The notes under the pieces: model-generated
The model's database searches: none
Seen by the model: the letters and a program-made list of their open reading frames with translations, nothing else
Told to the model about the DNA's origin: nothing
Origin: Butyrivibrio sp.
Lineage (GTDB): Bacteria > Bacillota > Clostridia > Lachnospirales > Lachnospiraceae
Reading direction: 5' to 3'
NCBI GenBank assembly: GCA_017615275.1
Contig: JAGAAO010000033.1
Span: forward strand, 1 to 41,833
DNA length: 41,833 bases
Shown here: positions 8,295 through 17,047 of the stretch, piece by piece
Numbering within the stretch: the stretch's first letter is position 1
How the letters are laid out: each line of letters starts with the position of its first letter
Position numbers and translations under genes: made by a program

Positions 8295-8690
8295 TCACTG
8301 ATCTATTTCCGAATGGGAAGCTCCCAATTCTTCAAGCATTTCATCAAAACTTACTCCGTTCATCCGCTCCGACATGTCATTGAGCTGTTGATGATATTCG
8401 GGATCGGTCATGATCTTGTAGACACTGTTTATCATAACGAAGTATCCGAGTGCAATTCCGATTGATCCGAAAAAAATTGCTTTTTTTGCCTGCGGAAGGA
8501 ATTTCTCCATGGTTCCTTTCGACAATAGTGCAAGTATTACAGCAACACCACCCAGAATGATACCCGAATAAAAGATCAGGCATAGCGGGATTGAAAAAAT
8601 CCCCAGAACTCTGGCAAAAGTGGCAAGGCTGACGTGACTGTCCAGCTCGTTGTGTGCTTTGTTGTAGTTGTAATTATTGTAATAGTCCAT
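8295..8690 (-). CDS. Small two-helix membrane protein (DUF4190-like)
   Basis: 131 residues. A Tyr/Asn-rich N-terminus (MDYYNNYNYN) is followed by two hydrophobic segments at about residues 25-58 and 70-90 and a soluble acidic C-terminus. The pattern LGIFSIPLC...GGVAVILALLSKG resembles DUF4190-type proteins. No enzymatic motif is seen. As the first gene of the minus-strand run it is probably co-transcribed with the SprA-like protein and the genes behind it. Confidence 0.65.
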   Translation of the reverse strand: MDYYNNYNYNKAHNELDSHVSLATFARVLGIFSIPLCLIFYSGIILGGVAVILALLSKGTMEKFLPQAKKAIFFGSIGIALGYFVMINSVYKIMTDPEYHQQLNDMSERMNGVSFDEMLEELGASHSEIDQ

Positions 8691-8734
8691 TATACGAAGG
8701 ACTCCTTTTTTACAGATGTTGTAACATAAATTTT

Positions 8735-8740
8735 ATTATA
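8735..8740 (-). promoter_or_regulatory. Possible -10 box of the six-gene minus-strand operon
   Basis: The minus strand reads TATAAT here, some 45 nt upstream of the first gene of the run. TTGTAA lies only 12 bp before it, too close for a standard -35, so only the -10 is reasonable. Confidence 0.3.
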
Positions 8741-8780
8741 AAAGTGCTTATTTTACAATGCTTCGAGATTTTCGGTGCTC

Positions 8781-8810
8781 TTGAAATGAGCCCGCAAGGC
8801 TTGGTATAAT
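8781..8810 (+). promoter_or_regulatory. Sigma-70 type promoter of tex
   Basis: TTGAAA (8781-8786) and TATAAT (8805-8810) with an 18-bp spacer, about 95 bp before the tex start codon and divergent from the minus-strand operon. Confidence 0.6.
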
Positions 8811-8905
8811 ATGGGAGTGTGTGATTTATGAAAAATTAATCGAAAATTATCGGGAAATTTATCATATTTAATCCGCACAAAGCATATATATACTGCGAGG
8901 TAGGT

Positions 8906-11650
8906 ATGGACATTGTATTAAAGATTAAAGAGGAGCTTAAAGTCGAGAAGTGGCAGGTAGAAGCCGCTATCAAGCTCATTGATGAAGGAAACACCATTCC
9001 CTTTATCTCACGTTACAGAAAGGAAGTAACAGGCTCACTTAACGATGAGCAGCTTCGTGATCTTGACGAAAGATTAAAGTACCTTAGGGGACTTGAAGAG
9101 AGGAGAGAACAGGTTCTTGCTTCTATCGAAGAGCAGGGCAAGATGACTGATGAACTCAGAGCCAAGATTGTTGCGGCAGAGACCATGGTTGCTATCGAAG
9201 ACCTCTATCTTCCTTATCGTCCCAAGAGAAAGACAAGGGCAAGTGTTGCCAGAGAAAAAGGTCTTGAAGGCTTATCGGAGATCATTCTTGCGCAGGAAAT
9301 AACAGGTTCTTTGGAAGATGCGGCTAAAGCATTCGTTGATGCCGAAAAAGGTGTAAACGATGAGAGCGAAGCAATTCAGGGAGCGATGGATATCATTGCG
9401 GAAGATATTTCAGACAACGCCGACTATCGTACGTATATAAGAGAGACCACAATGGAGAACGGTATCCTTGTGGGCAGAGCCAAAGATGAGAAGGCTCAGA
9501 GTGTATATGAGATGTACTATAACTACGACGAACCCGTTAAAAAGGTTCTGGGACACAGGATTCTTGCCCTCAACAGAGGAGAGGCTGAGAAGTTCCTTGT
9601 AGTTAAGATACAGGCTCCCGAGGAAGACATCCTCAGATATTTAAATACCAAGATCATTACAAAAGATAACCCTGTGACAACTCCCGTTATTGAGGAGATC
9701 ACAAGGGATGCATATGAGAGACTAATTGCACCCGCAATTGAGAGAGATATCAGAAACGAGCTTACAGAGAACGCCGAGGACGGAGCTATTTCCGTATTTG
9801 GCAAGAACCTGACACAGCTCCTTATGGCACCTCCAATCGTAGGAAAGACAGTCCTTGGCTGGGATCCTGCTTTCAGAACGGGCTGCAAGCTTGCGATTGT
9901 TGACGCAACAGGAAAAGTTCTCGATACAAAGGTTATTTATCCCACAGCTCCTCAGAATAAAGTTGAGGAAGCCAAGGAAGACCTCAAGAAACTTATAGAT
10001 AAATACGACGTTGACCTTATCTCTGTAGGAAACGGAACAGCTTCAAGAGAATCCGAACAGGTCATTGTTGAACTTATAAAAGAACTTGCTAAACCGGTTC
10101 AGTACGTTATAGTCAATGAGGCAGGAGCTTCTGTTTATTCTGCAAGTAAACTTGCAACAGAGGAGTTCCCGCAATTCGATGTTGGACAAAGAAGTGCGGC
10201 ATCAATAGCAAGACGACTTCAGGATCCTCTTGCAGAACTTGTTAAGATCGATCCCAAGTCAATCGGTGTCGGACAATATCAGCACGACATGAATCAGAAA
10301 AAGCTCGGCGAAACACTTGAAGGTGTCGTTGAGGACTGTGTTAACAAGGTAGGTGTGGATCTTAATACTGCATCAGCACCTCTTCTTCAGTATATTTCAG
10401 GTATTTCTAAGGCTATTGCCAAGAATATCGTAGATTACAGAGAAGAAAACGGTAAGTTTAAGAGCAGAGAGGAACTTCTCAAGGTTCCGAAGCTCGGACC
10501 AAAGGCTTACGAGCAGTGCGCCGGATTCCTCAGAATTGCAGACGGAGATAACCCTCTTGATGCTACAAGCGTTCATCCCGAGTCTTATGACGCAACTCTT
10601 AAGCTTATGGATAAGCTTGGAATCACATTTGATGATGTGCGCGCAGCTCAGAAGAATGCAGCAAAAGCTGTTCTTGAGAAGCCTGCAGCACGTTCAGAGA
10701 ATAAGCCTGCGCCTAAGAAAAAGCCTAAGCAGGTTGTAATTAAGAATACAAATACAGCTATGGGAGCAGCACTCGCGGCAGCACTTGCCGGAAGCAACCT
10801 TGCGGTTGTGGATGTGCCTGAAGACACTAAGGCTTCCAAGAATTCAGAGAAGAATACAGAGACAGCGAGCGTTTCAGCAAACACTCTTTCCCGCAAGATT
10901 ACAGAGAGTGAGAAGAAAAAGCTTTCAGAGGAGCTTGGTATCGGTGAGATCACACTTACAGATATCCTGAGTGAGCTTGAAAAGCCTTCTAGAGACCCTC
11001 GTGAGAGCATGCCCGCGCCCATTCTTAGAAGTGACGTTCTTGATATGAAGGATCTTAAGCCCGGAATGGTTCTTAAGGGAACGGTTCGTAATGTAATTGA
11101 CTTTGGTTGTTTCGTAGATATAGGAGTTCATCAGGACGGACTTGTTCATATATCACACATCACTGACAGATTTATCAAGCATCCGCTTGAAGCTGTCAGC
11201 GTAGGTGATATCGTAGACGTTCAGGTTCTTGATGTTGAACTTGATAAAAAGAGAATCTCTCTTTCAATGAAGCTTCGTGATCCTGCGAAGGTCGCAGCTG
11301 AGGCAGAAGCTCAGAGAGCCGCACGCGGCGCACAGGAAACAGCAAGAGCAGCCGAAAGAAAAGCAAAGGATGAAGAAGCCAAGGCAGCTAAGAAAGCTGC
11401 AAAAGCCGCATCTCCCGTTAAGAGAACGGTTGTGAAGAAATCAACTGTTAAGAAGACGGATATAGCTTCAAGTACTGCTAATAGTGCAAGTGTAGAGGCT
11501 TCTGGTGCAGTAAAGAAAACAACAAGCAATTCGGCATCTGCCGTTAAGACCGCAAGCAGCGCAGCAGCTACATCAGCCGATGGCGCAGCTCCCGCTAAGA
11601 AGTTCAAGAAAAAGGGCATTGTTATCTTTAAAGGCAATGCAAATGATTGA
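8906..11650 (+). CDS. tex: Tex-family RNA-binding transcription accessory protein
   Basis: 914 residues. Tex proteins bind RNA and nucleic acid through an S1 domain and affect transcription and stress tolerance. The N-terminal helical Tex region has NTIPFISRYRKEVTG; a YqgF/RNase H-like domain starts near residue 330 (GCKLAIVDATGKVLDT); helix-hairpin-helix motifs occur at about 485-550 (GVDLNTASAPLL, VPKLGPKAYEQCAGFLRI); and an S1 domain at about 714-785 (GMVLKGTVRNVIDFGCFVDI). The family is usually 715-780 residues. The surplus lies in a Lys/Ala/Glu-rich insert before the S1 domain and an Ala/Lys/Ser tail of more than 100 residues after it. It stands alone with its own promoter and terminator. 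Confidence 0.93.
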   Translation: MDIVLKIKEELKVEKWQVEAAIKLIDEGNTIPFISRYRKEVTGSLNDEQLRDLDERLKYLRGLEERREQVLASIEEQGKMTDELRAKIVAAETMVAIEDLYLPYRPKRKTRASVAREKGLEGLSEIILAQEITGSLEDAAKAFVDAEKGVNDESEAIQGAMDIIAEDISDNADYRTYIRETTMENGILVGRAKDEKAQSVYEMYYNYDEPVKKVLGHRILALNRGEAEKFLVVKIQAPEEDILRYLNTKIITKDNPVTTPVIEEITRDAYERLIAPAIERDIRNELTENAEDGAISVFGKNLTQLLMAPPIVGKTVLGWDPAFRTGCKLAIVDATGKVLDTKVIYPTAPQNKVEEAKEDLKKLIDKYDVDLISVGNGTASRESEQVIVELIKELAKPVQYVIVNEAGASVYSASKLATEEFPQFDVGQRSAASIARRLQDPLAELVKIDPKSIGVGQYQHDMNQKKLGETLEGVVEDCVNKVGVDLNTASAPLLQYISGISKAIAKNIVDYREENGKFKSREELLKVPKLGPKAYEQCAGFLRIADGDNPLDATSVHPESYDATLKLMDKLGITFDDVRAAQKNAAKAVLEKPAARSENKPAPKKKPKQVVIKNTNTAMGAALAAALAGSNLAVVDVPEDTKASKNSEKNTETASVSANTLSRKITESEKKKLSEELGIGEITLTDILSELEKPSRDPRESMPAPILRSDVLDMKDLKPGMVLKGTVRNVIDFGCFVDIGVHQDGLVHISHITDRFIKHPLEAVSVGDIVDVQVLDVELDKKRISLSMKLRDPAKVAAEAEAQRAARGAQETARAAERKAKDEEAKAAKKAAKAASPVKRTVVKKSTVKKTDIASSTANSASVEASGAVKKTTSNSASAVKTASSAAATSADGAAPAKKFKKKGIVIFKGNAND

Positions 11651-11683
11651 TTAGGGTTATTTTTAAGGCAATGCAAATGATTG
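11621..11683 (+). repeat. Direct duplication of the tex 3' end
   Basis: The stretch GTTATCTTTAAAGGCAATGC and onward to ATTGA (11621-11650, including the tex stop) is repeated almost exactly at 11656-11683. The second copy is outside the coding frame. This looks like a slipped or template-switch duplication at the end of the gene. Confidence 0.75.
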
Positions 11684-11693
11684 TTTAGTGAAA

Positions 11694-11721
11694 TCCCGAC
11701 CGCTTGCGGTCGGGACTTTTT
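11694..11721 (+). terminator. Rho-independent terminator of tex
   Basis: Arms TCCCGACCGC and GCGGTCGGGA (10 bp, 2-nt loop) are followed by CTTTTT. Confidence 0.9.
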
Positions 11722-12408
11722 AAATATATCTTGCCAATTATTACCTGTGGAAATATAATGTCTTTCGGAGTAGGACAGAAAGCATCTATTTTCTACTCAT
11801 ATTTATGTCTTGTTACAGCCTGATTGGTATAATCCAATTTTGGGCGTAAATCTTGCCGATTCCGGCATGATTTCTTTTTTTTGTTTGATGATTTATAGGG
11901 ATTTATAGGAATATTGTCGCAGGAACCCAGCTAAAACTTGTGCTAGAGTCAGCTTTTATCTGGGATTTTATGACATGTCCGGGAGAAAATTGAAGAATAT
12001 TACAGCTTAAAAGTGTATAAATGCCTCAAATTATCTGGAATTTGAAGGGATTTTACAATTCTGGATGTGGCAAACAGGAGGGAAATATATCATGAACATA
12101 TGGGGCTTCTCGATGATGAAGAATATAGGTTTCACAATCTTTGTAAGATAGAAGAGTATAGGAAAAATGACATTTTCATTGGAAAAAATCTTTTTATAAC
12201 ACATGAATCAAGTGGCTGCCCGCTTAATATGCGTGAAATAGAGAAGTGTGTAAGATGGTTGTTTGGCATCTGACAAGGGCAAAATCGTATAACAATATTT
12301 AGTGAGATATCAGCAAAAAATGGCGTGATTAGCAATTGGGAAATGGGTATAATGGATGTGTAAAATGCCGTAGAATAAATGTCGGTATATTTAACTAGGA
12401 GGTTACAT
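11722..12408 (+). other. Long gap before xylB with a hairpin, tandem 10-mers and a possible small ORF
   Basis: About 690 bases without a clear gene. It contains a tandem ATTTATAGG (11891-11899, 11901-11909) and a hairpin with CCCAG-c-TAAAA and TTTTA-t-CTGGG arms (11926-11964). A strong AGGAGGG at 12076-12082 precedes short reading frames, and TATAAT at 12348-12353 is a possible -10 for xylB with only a poor -35. No known riboswitch was recognised. Confidence 0.5.
12100..12273 (+). CDS. Possible small protein of unknown function
   Basis: A 57-residue frame from ATG at 12100 (68 residues if GTG at 12067 is used). It has charged residues and an ending (SSGCPLNMREIEKCVRWLFG) that looks protein-like, but no family is recognised. 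AGGAGGG at 12076-12082 is too far from 12100 (17 nt); it is better placed for another ATG at 12092, which opens a 19-codon frame ending at 12151. Either the frame is a remnant or the 19-residue peptide is a leader. Low confidence. Confidence 0.3.
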   Translation: MGLLDDEEYRFHNLCKIEEYRKNDIFIGKNLFITHESSGCPLNMREIEKCVRWLFGI

Positions 12409-13878
12409 ATGCTTTATATTGGAGTAGATTTGGGAACGTCATCCGTTAAGCTCGTACTTATGGATGAGACAGGTAAGATTCATGGAACAACATCAAGGGA
12501 GTATAAGCTTTATTTCCCTCAGCCCGGCTGGTCAGAGCAGGAACCTGCAGATTGGTATAGGGAAGCAATAGATGGACTTAAGGATCTCCTTAAGGATGTG
12601 GATAAGACACAGGTTGCAGGTATCAGCTTCGGTGGCCAGATGCACGGACTTGTAATACTTGATGAGAACGACGAAGTTATTCGTCCCGCTATTCTCTGGA
12701 ATGACGGAAGAACTCAGAAACAGGTTGATTATCTCAATAATGAGATCGGAAAAGAGACTCTTTCCAAGTACACTGCAAACATTGCATTTGCAGGATTTAC
12801 AGCACCTAAGATCCTTTGGGTAAAAGAGAATGAGCCTGAGAACTTTAAGAAGATCAAAAAGATAATGCTTCCTAAGGATTATCTTGCATATAAATTATCC
12901 GGAACATTCTGCACAGATTACTCTGATGCATCAGGAATGCTTCTTTTGGACGTACAGAACAGAAAGTGGTCCAAAGAGATGTGCGACATCTGTGGAATCA
13001 CAGAGGACATGCTTCCTCAGCTCTTTGAGAGCTATGAGAAAGTCGGAGAGCTTAAGCATGAGCTTGCAGCAGAGCTTGGACTTAACGACGGCGTAGTTAT
13101 CGCTGCAGGAGCCGGTGATAATGCAGCAGCTGCCGTTGGTACAGGAACAGTTGGTAACAACAAGTGCAACATCTCACTTGGAACCAGCGGAACAATCTTC
13201 ATGTCAGCTGACAGCTTTGCTGTAGACAGCAACAATGCGCTTCATTCATTCGACCATGCAGATGGACATTTCCATCTTATGGGATGTATGCTCAGCGCAG
13301 CAAGCTGCAATAAGTGGTGGATGGATGAGATCCTTAAGACTAAGGACTATGCGGATGAGCAGAAGGGAATCACTAAGCTTGGTGAGAACCACGTATTCTT
13401 CCTTCCTTACCTCATGGGTGAGAGATCTCCTTGGAACAATCCTAATGCACGCGCAACCTTCACAGGTATCACAATGGATACAACAAGAGAGGATATGACA
13501 CAAGCTGTTCTTGAAGGTGTTGCTTTTGCTACAAGAGATATGTATGAAGTTGCTAAGAGCATCGGCGTAGCTCCCAAGAGAACAATGATTTGCGGCGGTG
13601 GTGCTAAGAGCCCTCTTTGGAGAAAGATGATCGCTAACATCCTCAACGTTGAAGTAGATGTTCCTTCATGTGAGGAAGGTCCCGGAATGGGCGGCGCTAT
13701 GCTTGCTATGGTTGCTTGCGGAGCATACAAGAGTGTAGAGGACGCTGCAGCAGCTATCGTTAAGGTAGATAAGACAGAGAAGCCCGATCCTGAGCTTGTG
13801 GCTAAGTATGAAGCAAGATATCAGCAGTTTAAGACAATTTATCCTGCGCTTGTAGATACATTTGATAAGATAATATGA
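12409..13878 (+). CDS. xylB: Xylulokinase
   Basis: 489 residues of the FGGY carbohydrate kinase family. It phosphorylates D-xylulose to xylulose 5-phosphate for the pentose phosphate route. Motifs: the N-terminal phosphate loop GVDLGTSSVKLVL, QPGWSEQEPADW, FGGQMHGLV, SLGTSGTIF, PYLMGERSPWNNPNAR and GGGAKSPLWRKM. The start is ATG at 12409 because AGGAGG lies 6 nt before it; an upstream ATG at 12379 would add ten unlikely residues. It is monocistronic, with no xylose isomerase or transporter adjacent. Confidence 0.93.
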   Translation: MLYIGVDLGTSSVKLVLMDETGKIHGTTSREYKLYFPQPGWSEQEPADWYREAIDGLKDLLKDVDKTQVAGISFGGQMHGLVILDENDEVIRPAILWNDGRTQKQVDYLNNEIGKETLSKYTANIAFAGFTAPKILWVKENEPENFKKIKKIMLPKDYLAYKLSGTFCTDYSDASGMLLLDVQNRKWSKEMCDICGITEDMLPQLFESYEKVGELKHELAAELGLNDGVVIAAGAGDNAAAAVGTGTVGNNKCNISLGTSGTIFMSADSFAVDSNNALHSFDHADGHFHLMGCMLSAASCNKWWMDEILKTKDYADEQKGITKLGENHVFFLPYLMGERSPWNNPNARATFTGITMDTTREDMTQAVLEGVAFATRDMYEVAKSIGVAPKRTMICGGGAKSPLWRKMIANILNVEVDVPSCEEGPGMGGAMLAMVACGAYKSVEDAAAAIVKVDKTEKPDPELVAKYEARYQQFKTIYPALVDTFDKII

Positions 13879-13888
13879 TATAATAATT

Positions 13889-13961
13889 AGTGTTTTTAGG
13901 GAAACACTAGAATATAACAGACATGAGAAATTCCCAGCCAATACAGGTTGGGAATTTTTTT
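13889..13961 (+). terminator. Terminator region after xylB
   Basis: A small hairpin AGTGTTTTTAGGGAAACACT (13889-13908) is followed by a stronger one with arms AAATTCCCAGCC (13928-13939) and GGTTGGGAATTT (13946-13957) running into a T-tract. Confidence 0.8.
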
Positions 13962-13975
13962 GTGTAGAGCAGTTA

Positions 13976-14035
13976 GCGAGGTTTTTTCGAGCTTACTGCG
14001 AACCATACAGATTCACTTGGCGAGGTTTTGACGAG
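13976..14035. repeat. Imperfect direct repeat between xylB and capA-like gene
   Basis: GCGAGGTTTTTTCGAG (13976-13991) and GCGAGGTTTTGACGAG (14020-14035) differ at two positions and are 44 bp apart. They lie between a terminator and the next gene. Their role is unknown. Confidence 0.45.
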
Positions 14036-14075
14036 TCTAGTGAATTTGTAGTTTTTGATTCTTGGGGGACGCAAT

Positions 14076-15341
14076 ATGAGAAGACGAAAAGCTATTTTGA
14101 TTTTGTTGATCTGCGTATTGTGTGGGGGAGGCTGCGGAGTCCAAGATGTTATATCCTGTATGGAAGCGGAATTGCCTGAAGAGAGTGTGGCGGGCGATAG
14201 CTCGGCAGATGAGGCATCTATAGATACACAAGATGATTCTGCGGTAGCAGCTTCTTCGGAGGAAGAGCTATCACAGAGTTCTTCTGATGTCAGTTTAATA
14301 ATGGTTGGCGATATTCTGCTTCACGAGCAGATTGAGGACGTGGCGCAGGATGCAGACGGCAACTACAACTTTGATTTTATTTTCGAGAACATGAAGCCGG
14401 AAATTGAAGCTGCTGATATCGCTATGGTCAATCAAGAGGTCATTATTGGCGGTGAGGAGCTGGGTATATCAGGGTACCCCGAGTTTAATGCGCCCTACGA
14501 AGCGGGTGATGCGCTTGTGGCAGCAGGCTTTGATATAGTGTGCAGCGCGACGAATCATGCGCTTGATAAGGGCAAAAAAGGGATACTGAATTGCAGAGAG
14601 TTTTGGAAACAGAATTATCCTCAGATGAAAGTGGTAGGCTTGAACGATACAGAGGATGATTACGAGAATATAGATATTATAGAGAAGAACGGCATTAAGA
14701 TCGCAGTTCTTAACTATACATACGGAACAAACGGCATTCCACTTCCTTCCGATATGCCGCATATTGTGGATGTACTTGATGAAGATAAGGTGATAAAAGA
14801 CATTGCATATGCGGAAGAAAATGCCGATTTCACAATTGTATGTCCGCACTGGGGAACCGAATACAATCTTGATATAGATAAAGACCAGAAGAAGTGGACT
14901 GAGATTTTCAGAGAAAACGGCGTGGATCTGGTCATAGGAGCGCACCCGCACGTGATCGAGCCTATTAAGATGTTGGAAGACGAGAACGAGGGAATAACCA
15001 ACAATCACGGCGATGGAGATATGCTTGTATATTATTCGATCGGGAACTTTGTGAGCTGGACGTCATCATCGGGAAAAGGCGTGGCAGACAGAAGCGTCGG
15101 AGGAATGGCTAAGATCACTATTACAAAAACTCCCGAAGGCGAAGTGGTTGTAAAAGATCATTCAGTAAAAGCGCTTGTATGCCATAACCGCAGCGAGGAA
15201 CATGGCGTGACAGTTTACCCGCTCTCTGAGTATTCGGAAGATCTGGCAAATGAAAATGAGATAAGAGAAAAAGACAGTTCTTTTTCCAAGCAATATTGCA
15301 CCGATCTGTGCAATAAAGTCTGGGGAGAGAGCTGGGAGTGA
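14076..15341 (+). CDS. CapA family protein (poly-gamma-glutamate synthesis/metallophosphatase-like)
   Basis: 421 residues. A basic N-terminus and hydrophobic segment (AILILLICVLCGGGC) form an export signal, possibly a lipoprotein signal although GGGC is an atypical lipobox. A Ser/Glu/Asp-rich linker to about residue 75 is followed by the CapA calcineurin-like fold: LIMVGDILLH, AMVNQEV, CSATNHALDKGKKG, CPHWGTEYN and IGAHPHVIEPI. Relatives are tied to poly-gamma-glutamate or capsule, but many Lachnospiraceae copies are solitary, and no pgs genes are nearby. Start chosen at ATG 14076, about 5 nt after GGGGGA. Confidence 0.87.
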   Translation: MRRRKAILILLICVLCGGGCGVQDVISCMEAELPEESVAGDSSADEASIDTQDDSAVAASSEEELSQSSSDVSLIMVGDILLHEQIEDVAQDADGNYNFDFIFENMKPEIEAADIAMVNQEVIIGGEELGISGYPEFNAPYEAGDALVAAGFDIVCSATNHALDKGKKGILNCREFWKQNYPQMKVVGLNDTEDDYENIDIIEKNGIKIAVLNYTYGTNGIPLPSDMPHIVDVLDEDKVIKDIAYAEENADFTIVCPHWGTEYNLDIDKDQKKWTEIFRENGVDLVIGAHPHVIEPIKMLEDENEGITNNHGDGDMLVYYSIGNFVSWTSSSGKGVADRSVGGMAKITITKTPEGEVVVKDHSVKALVCHNRSEEHGVTVYPLSEYSEDLANENEIREKDSSFSKQYCTDLCNKVWGESWE

Positions 15342-15379
15342 TCCGATTTTATTTACGAAGTTTAGATAATTATTATCAT

Positions 15380-15408
15380 TTGAACTATTGCTTTTATTAA
15401 CCTAATAT
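15380..15408 (+). promoter_or_regulatory. Promoter of the SAM riboswitch-metK transcript
   Basis: TTGAAC (15380-15385) and TAATAT (15403-15408) are separated by 17 bp. A second candidate is TATAAT at 15449-15454 with TTGCGA 15 bp before it. Either would place the start upstream of the riboswitch. Confidence 0.55.
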
Positions 15409-15420
15409 TGTATTATCAAA

Positions 15421-15449
15421 AGCGAACTTGCGAAAAGGTGAGTTCGCTT
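15421..15449 (+). other. Hairpin upstream of the SAM riboswitch
   Basis: AGCGAACT and AGTTCGCT can form an 8-bp stem with a 13-nt loop. It lies between the capA-like gene and the riboswitch. With few T residues after it, it is either a weak terminator of the capA-like transcript or a 5' cap hairpin of the metK leader. Confidence 0.45.
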
Positions 15450-15467
15450 ATAATTTTATAGGACGTT

Positions 15468-15589
15468 CTCTTATTCAGAGTGGTGGAGGTACATAGGACC
15501 TGTGAAGCCACGGCAACCCCTTGAGTGATTTAGGAAGGTGCCAACCTGAGCGTGCATTTCCGTTTTATACGGACGACGAGCAATAAGAG
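15468..15589 (+). ncRNA. SAM-I (S-box) riboswitch
   Basis: The P1 arms are CTCTTATT (15468-15475) and AATAAGAG (15582-15589). Between them are the conserved S-box blocks CAGAGTGGTGGAGG, CCTGTGAAGCCACGGCAACC and AAGGTGCCAACCTGA. It binds S-adenosylmethionine and should switch off the downstream gene, which is SAM synthetase, when SAM is plentiful. Confidence 0.95.
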
Positions 15590-15611
15590 GATCTGAGACA
15601 GTTATTCAGTT

Positions 15612-15645
15612 CCGCTTGTTTGTGCACGCAACAAGCGGATTTTTT
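15612..15645 (+). terminator. Riboswitch-controlled terminator
   Basis: Arms CCGCTTGTT (15612-15620) and AACAAGCGG (15630-15638) are followed by A and six T. It sits 22 bp after P1, the usual position for an S-box expression platform. Confidence 0.88.
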
Positions 15646-15815
15646 CATGGGTGGACCCATGAAAAAATCGCTCCGCGAGGATGCGCATCGGCGCGAAATG
15701 TAAATGATGCTAAAGCATCGGCGCCTCGCGCGAAAATTTCGCGAGCGAAATTTTAATATATGCAGAGCGCTTAACGAGGGGCTGTGCATCAATTTTTAAG
15801 CGCAAGAGCGCAAGA
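15640..15815. repeat. Cascade of nested palindromes in the metK leader
   Basis: A palindrome with 13-bp arms (15640-15652 and 15655-15667, loop GG) reuses the terminator T-run. It is followed by GATGCGCATC (15680-15689), GATGC-TAAA-GCATC (15706-15719), CTCGCG/CGCGAG (15725-15730, 15740-15745), the overlapping AAAATTTCG/CGAAATTTT (15733-15741, 15746-15754), GCGCTTAA/TTAAGCGC (15767-15774, 15796-15803) and GCGC-AAGA-GCGC just before the ribosome site. This may be a mobile palindromic element or extra leader RNA structure. Confidence 0.6.
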
Positions 15816-15825
15816 AAGGAACACT

Positions 15826-17016
15826 ATGGACAAGTTTATTTTTACATCAGAATCAGTTACAGAAGGACATCCCGACAAAATCTGCGATAACATCTCAGAC
15901 GCAATCCTTGACGCATGCATGGCAGAGGATCCTATGAGCCGTGTTGCTTGCGAGACAGCTACTTGCACAGGTTTCGTACTTATCACAGGTGAGATCACAA
16001 CAAAGGCGAGAGTAGATTATGCCAAGATCGCAAGAGAGACTATCAAAGAGATCGGATACGATGATTCAGCTAAGGGCTTTGATGGAAATACATGTGCTGT
16101 ATTCGTAGCACTTGATCAGCAGTCAGCAGACATCGCTATGGGTGTTGATAAGGCTCTCGAGGCAAGAGAGAATCAGATGACAGATGAGCAGATCGAAGCT
16201 ATCGGTGCCGGAGATCAGGGTATGATGTTCGGATATGCTACAAACGAGACTGAAGAGTATATGCCTTACGCTGTAAGCCTTGCACACAAGCTTACAAAGA
16301 AGCTTACAGAAGTTAGAAAGAATGGAACACTTGCATACCTCAGAGCTGACGGAAAGAGCCAGGTTTCTGTAGAGTATGATGAGAACGGAAAGCCTATCCG
16401 TCTCGAAGCTATCGTAATCTCAACTCAGCATGATGAGAAGGTTACACAGGAGCAGATTCACGAAGATATCAGAAAGTACGTTATCGATGCTATCGTTGAT
16501 CCTAAGATGGTTGATGACAATACAAAGATCTACATCAATCCTACAGGACGTTTTGTTATCGGTGGACCTCAGGGTGACGCAGGACTTACAGGACGTAAGA
16601 TCATCGTTGACACATACGGCGGAGCAGCTCGTCACGGCGGCGGTGCTTTCTCAGGAAAAGACTGCACAAAGGTTGACCGTTCAGCAGCTTACGCAGCAAG
16701 ATACGTTGCAAAGAACATCGTTGCAGCAGGACTTGCTGACAGAGCAGAGATCCAGCTTTCATATGCTATCGGTGTAGCACAGCCTACATCAATCCTTGTA
16801 GATACATTCGGAACAGGTAAGGTTTCAGACGAGAAGCTCACAGAGGCAGTTCGTAAGGTATTCGATCTTCGTCCTGCAGGAATCATCAAGATGCTCGACC
16901 TTCGTCGTCCTATCTACAAGCAGACAGCAGCTTACGGTCACTTCGGACGCAACGATCTCAATCTTCCTTGGGAGCAGACAAACAAGGTTGATGAGCTCAA
17001 GGCTGCAGTACAGTAA
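15826..17016 (+). CDS. metK: S-adenosylmethionine synthetase
   Basis: 396 residues. It makes SAM from methionine and ATP. The N-terminal [24 protein letters not shown] (ATP-binding loop), [15 protein letters not shown] (P-loop-like) and the C-terminal YGHFGR are all intact. The ATG at 15826 is chosen because AAAGGA ends 5 nt before it and the protein then starts [11 protein letters not shown] as in relatives; an upstream frame from 15784 is leader sequence. It is under a SAM-I riboswitch, so product-controlled. Confidence 0.97.
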   Translation: MDKFIFTSESVTEGHPDKICDNISDAILDACMAEDPMSRVACETATCTGFVLITGEITTKARVDYAKIARETIKEIGYDDSAKGFDGNTCAVFVALDQQSADIAMGVDKALEARENQMTDEQIEAIGAGDQGMMFGYATNETEEYMPYAVSLAHKLTKKLTEVRKNGTLAYLRADGKSQVSVEYDENGKPIRLEAIVISTQHDEKVTQEQIHEDIRKYVIDAIVDPKMVDDNTKIYINPTGRFVIGGPQGDAGLTGRKIIVDTYGGAARHGGGAFSGKDCTKVDRSAAYAARYVAKNIVAAGLADRAEIQLSYAIGVAQPTSILVDTFGTGKVSDEKLTEAVRKVFDLRPAGIIKMLDLRRPIYKQTAAYGHFGRNDLNLPWEQTNKVDELKAAVQ

Positions 17017-17047
17017 TTATTAAGAGAACTTAATATTTTTCTAATAA

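Noticed and set aside
14469-15008. 179-codon minus-strand frame opposite the CapA-like gene
   Set aside because: It is a shadow of CapA motifs, with no ribosome site.
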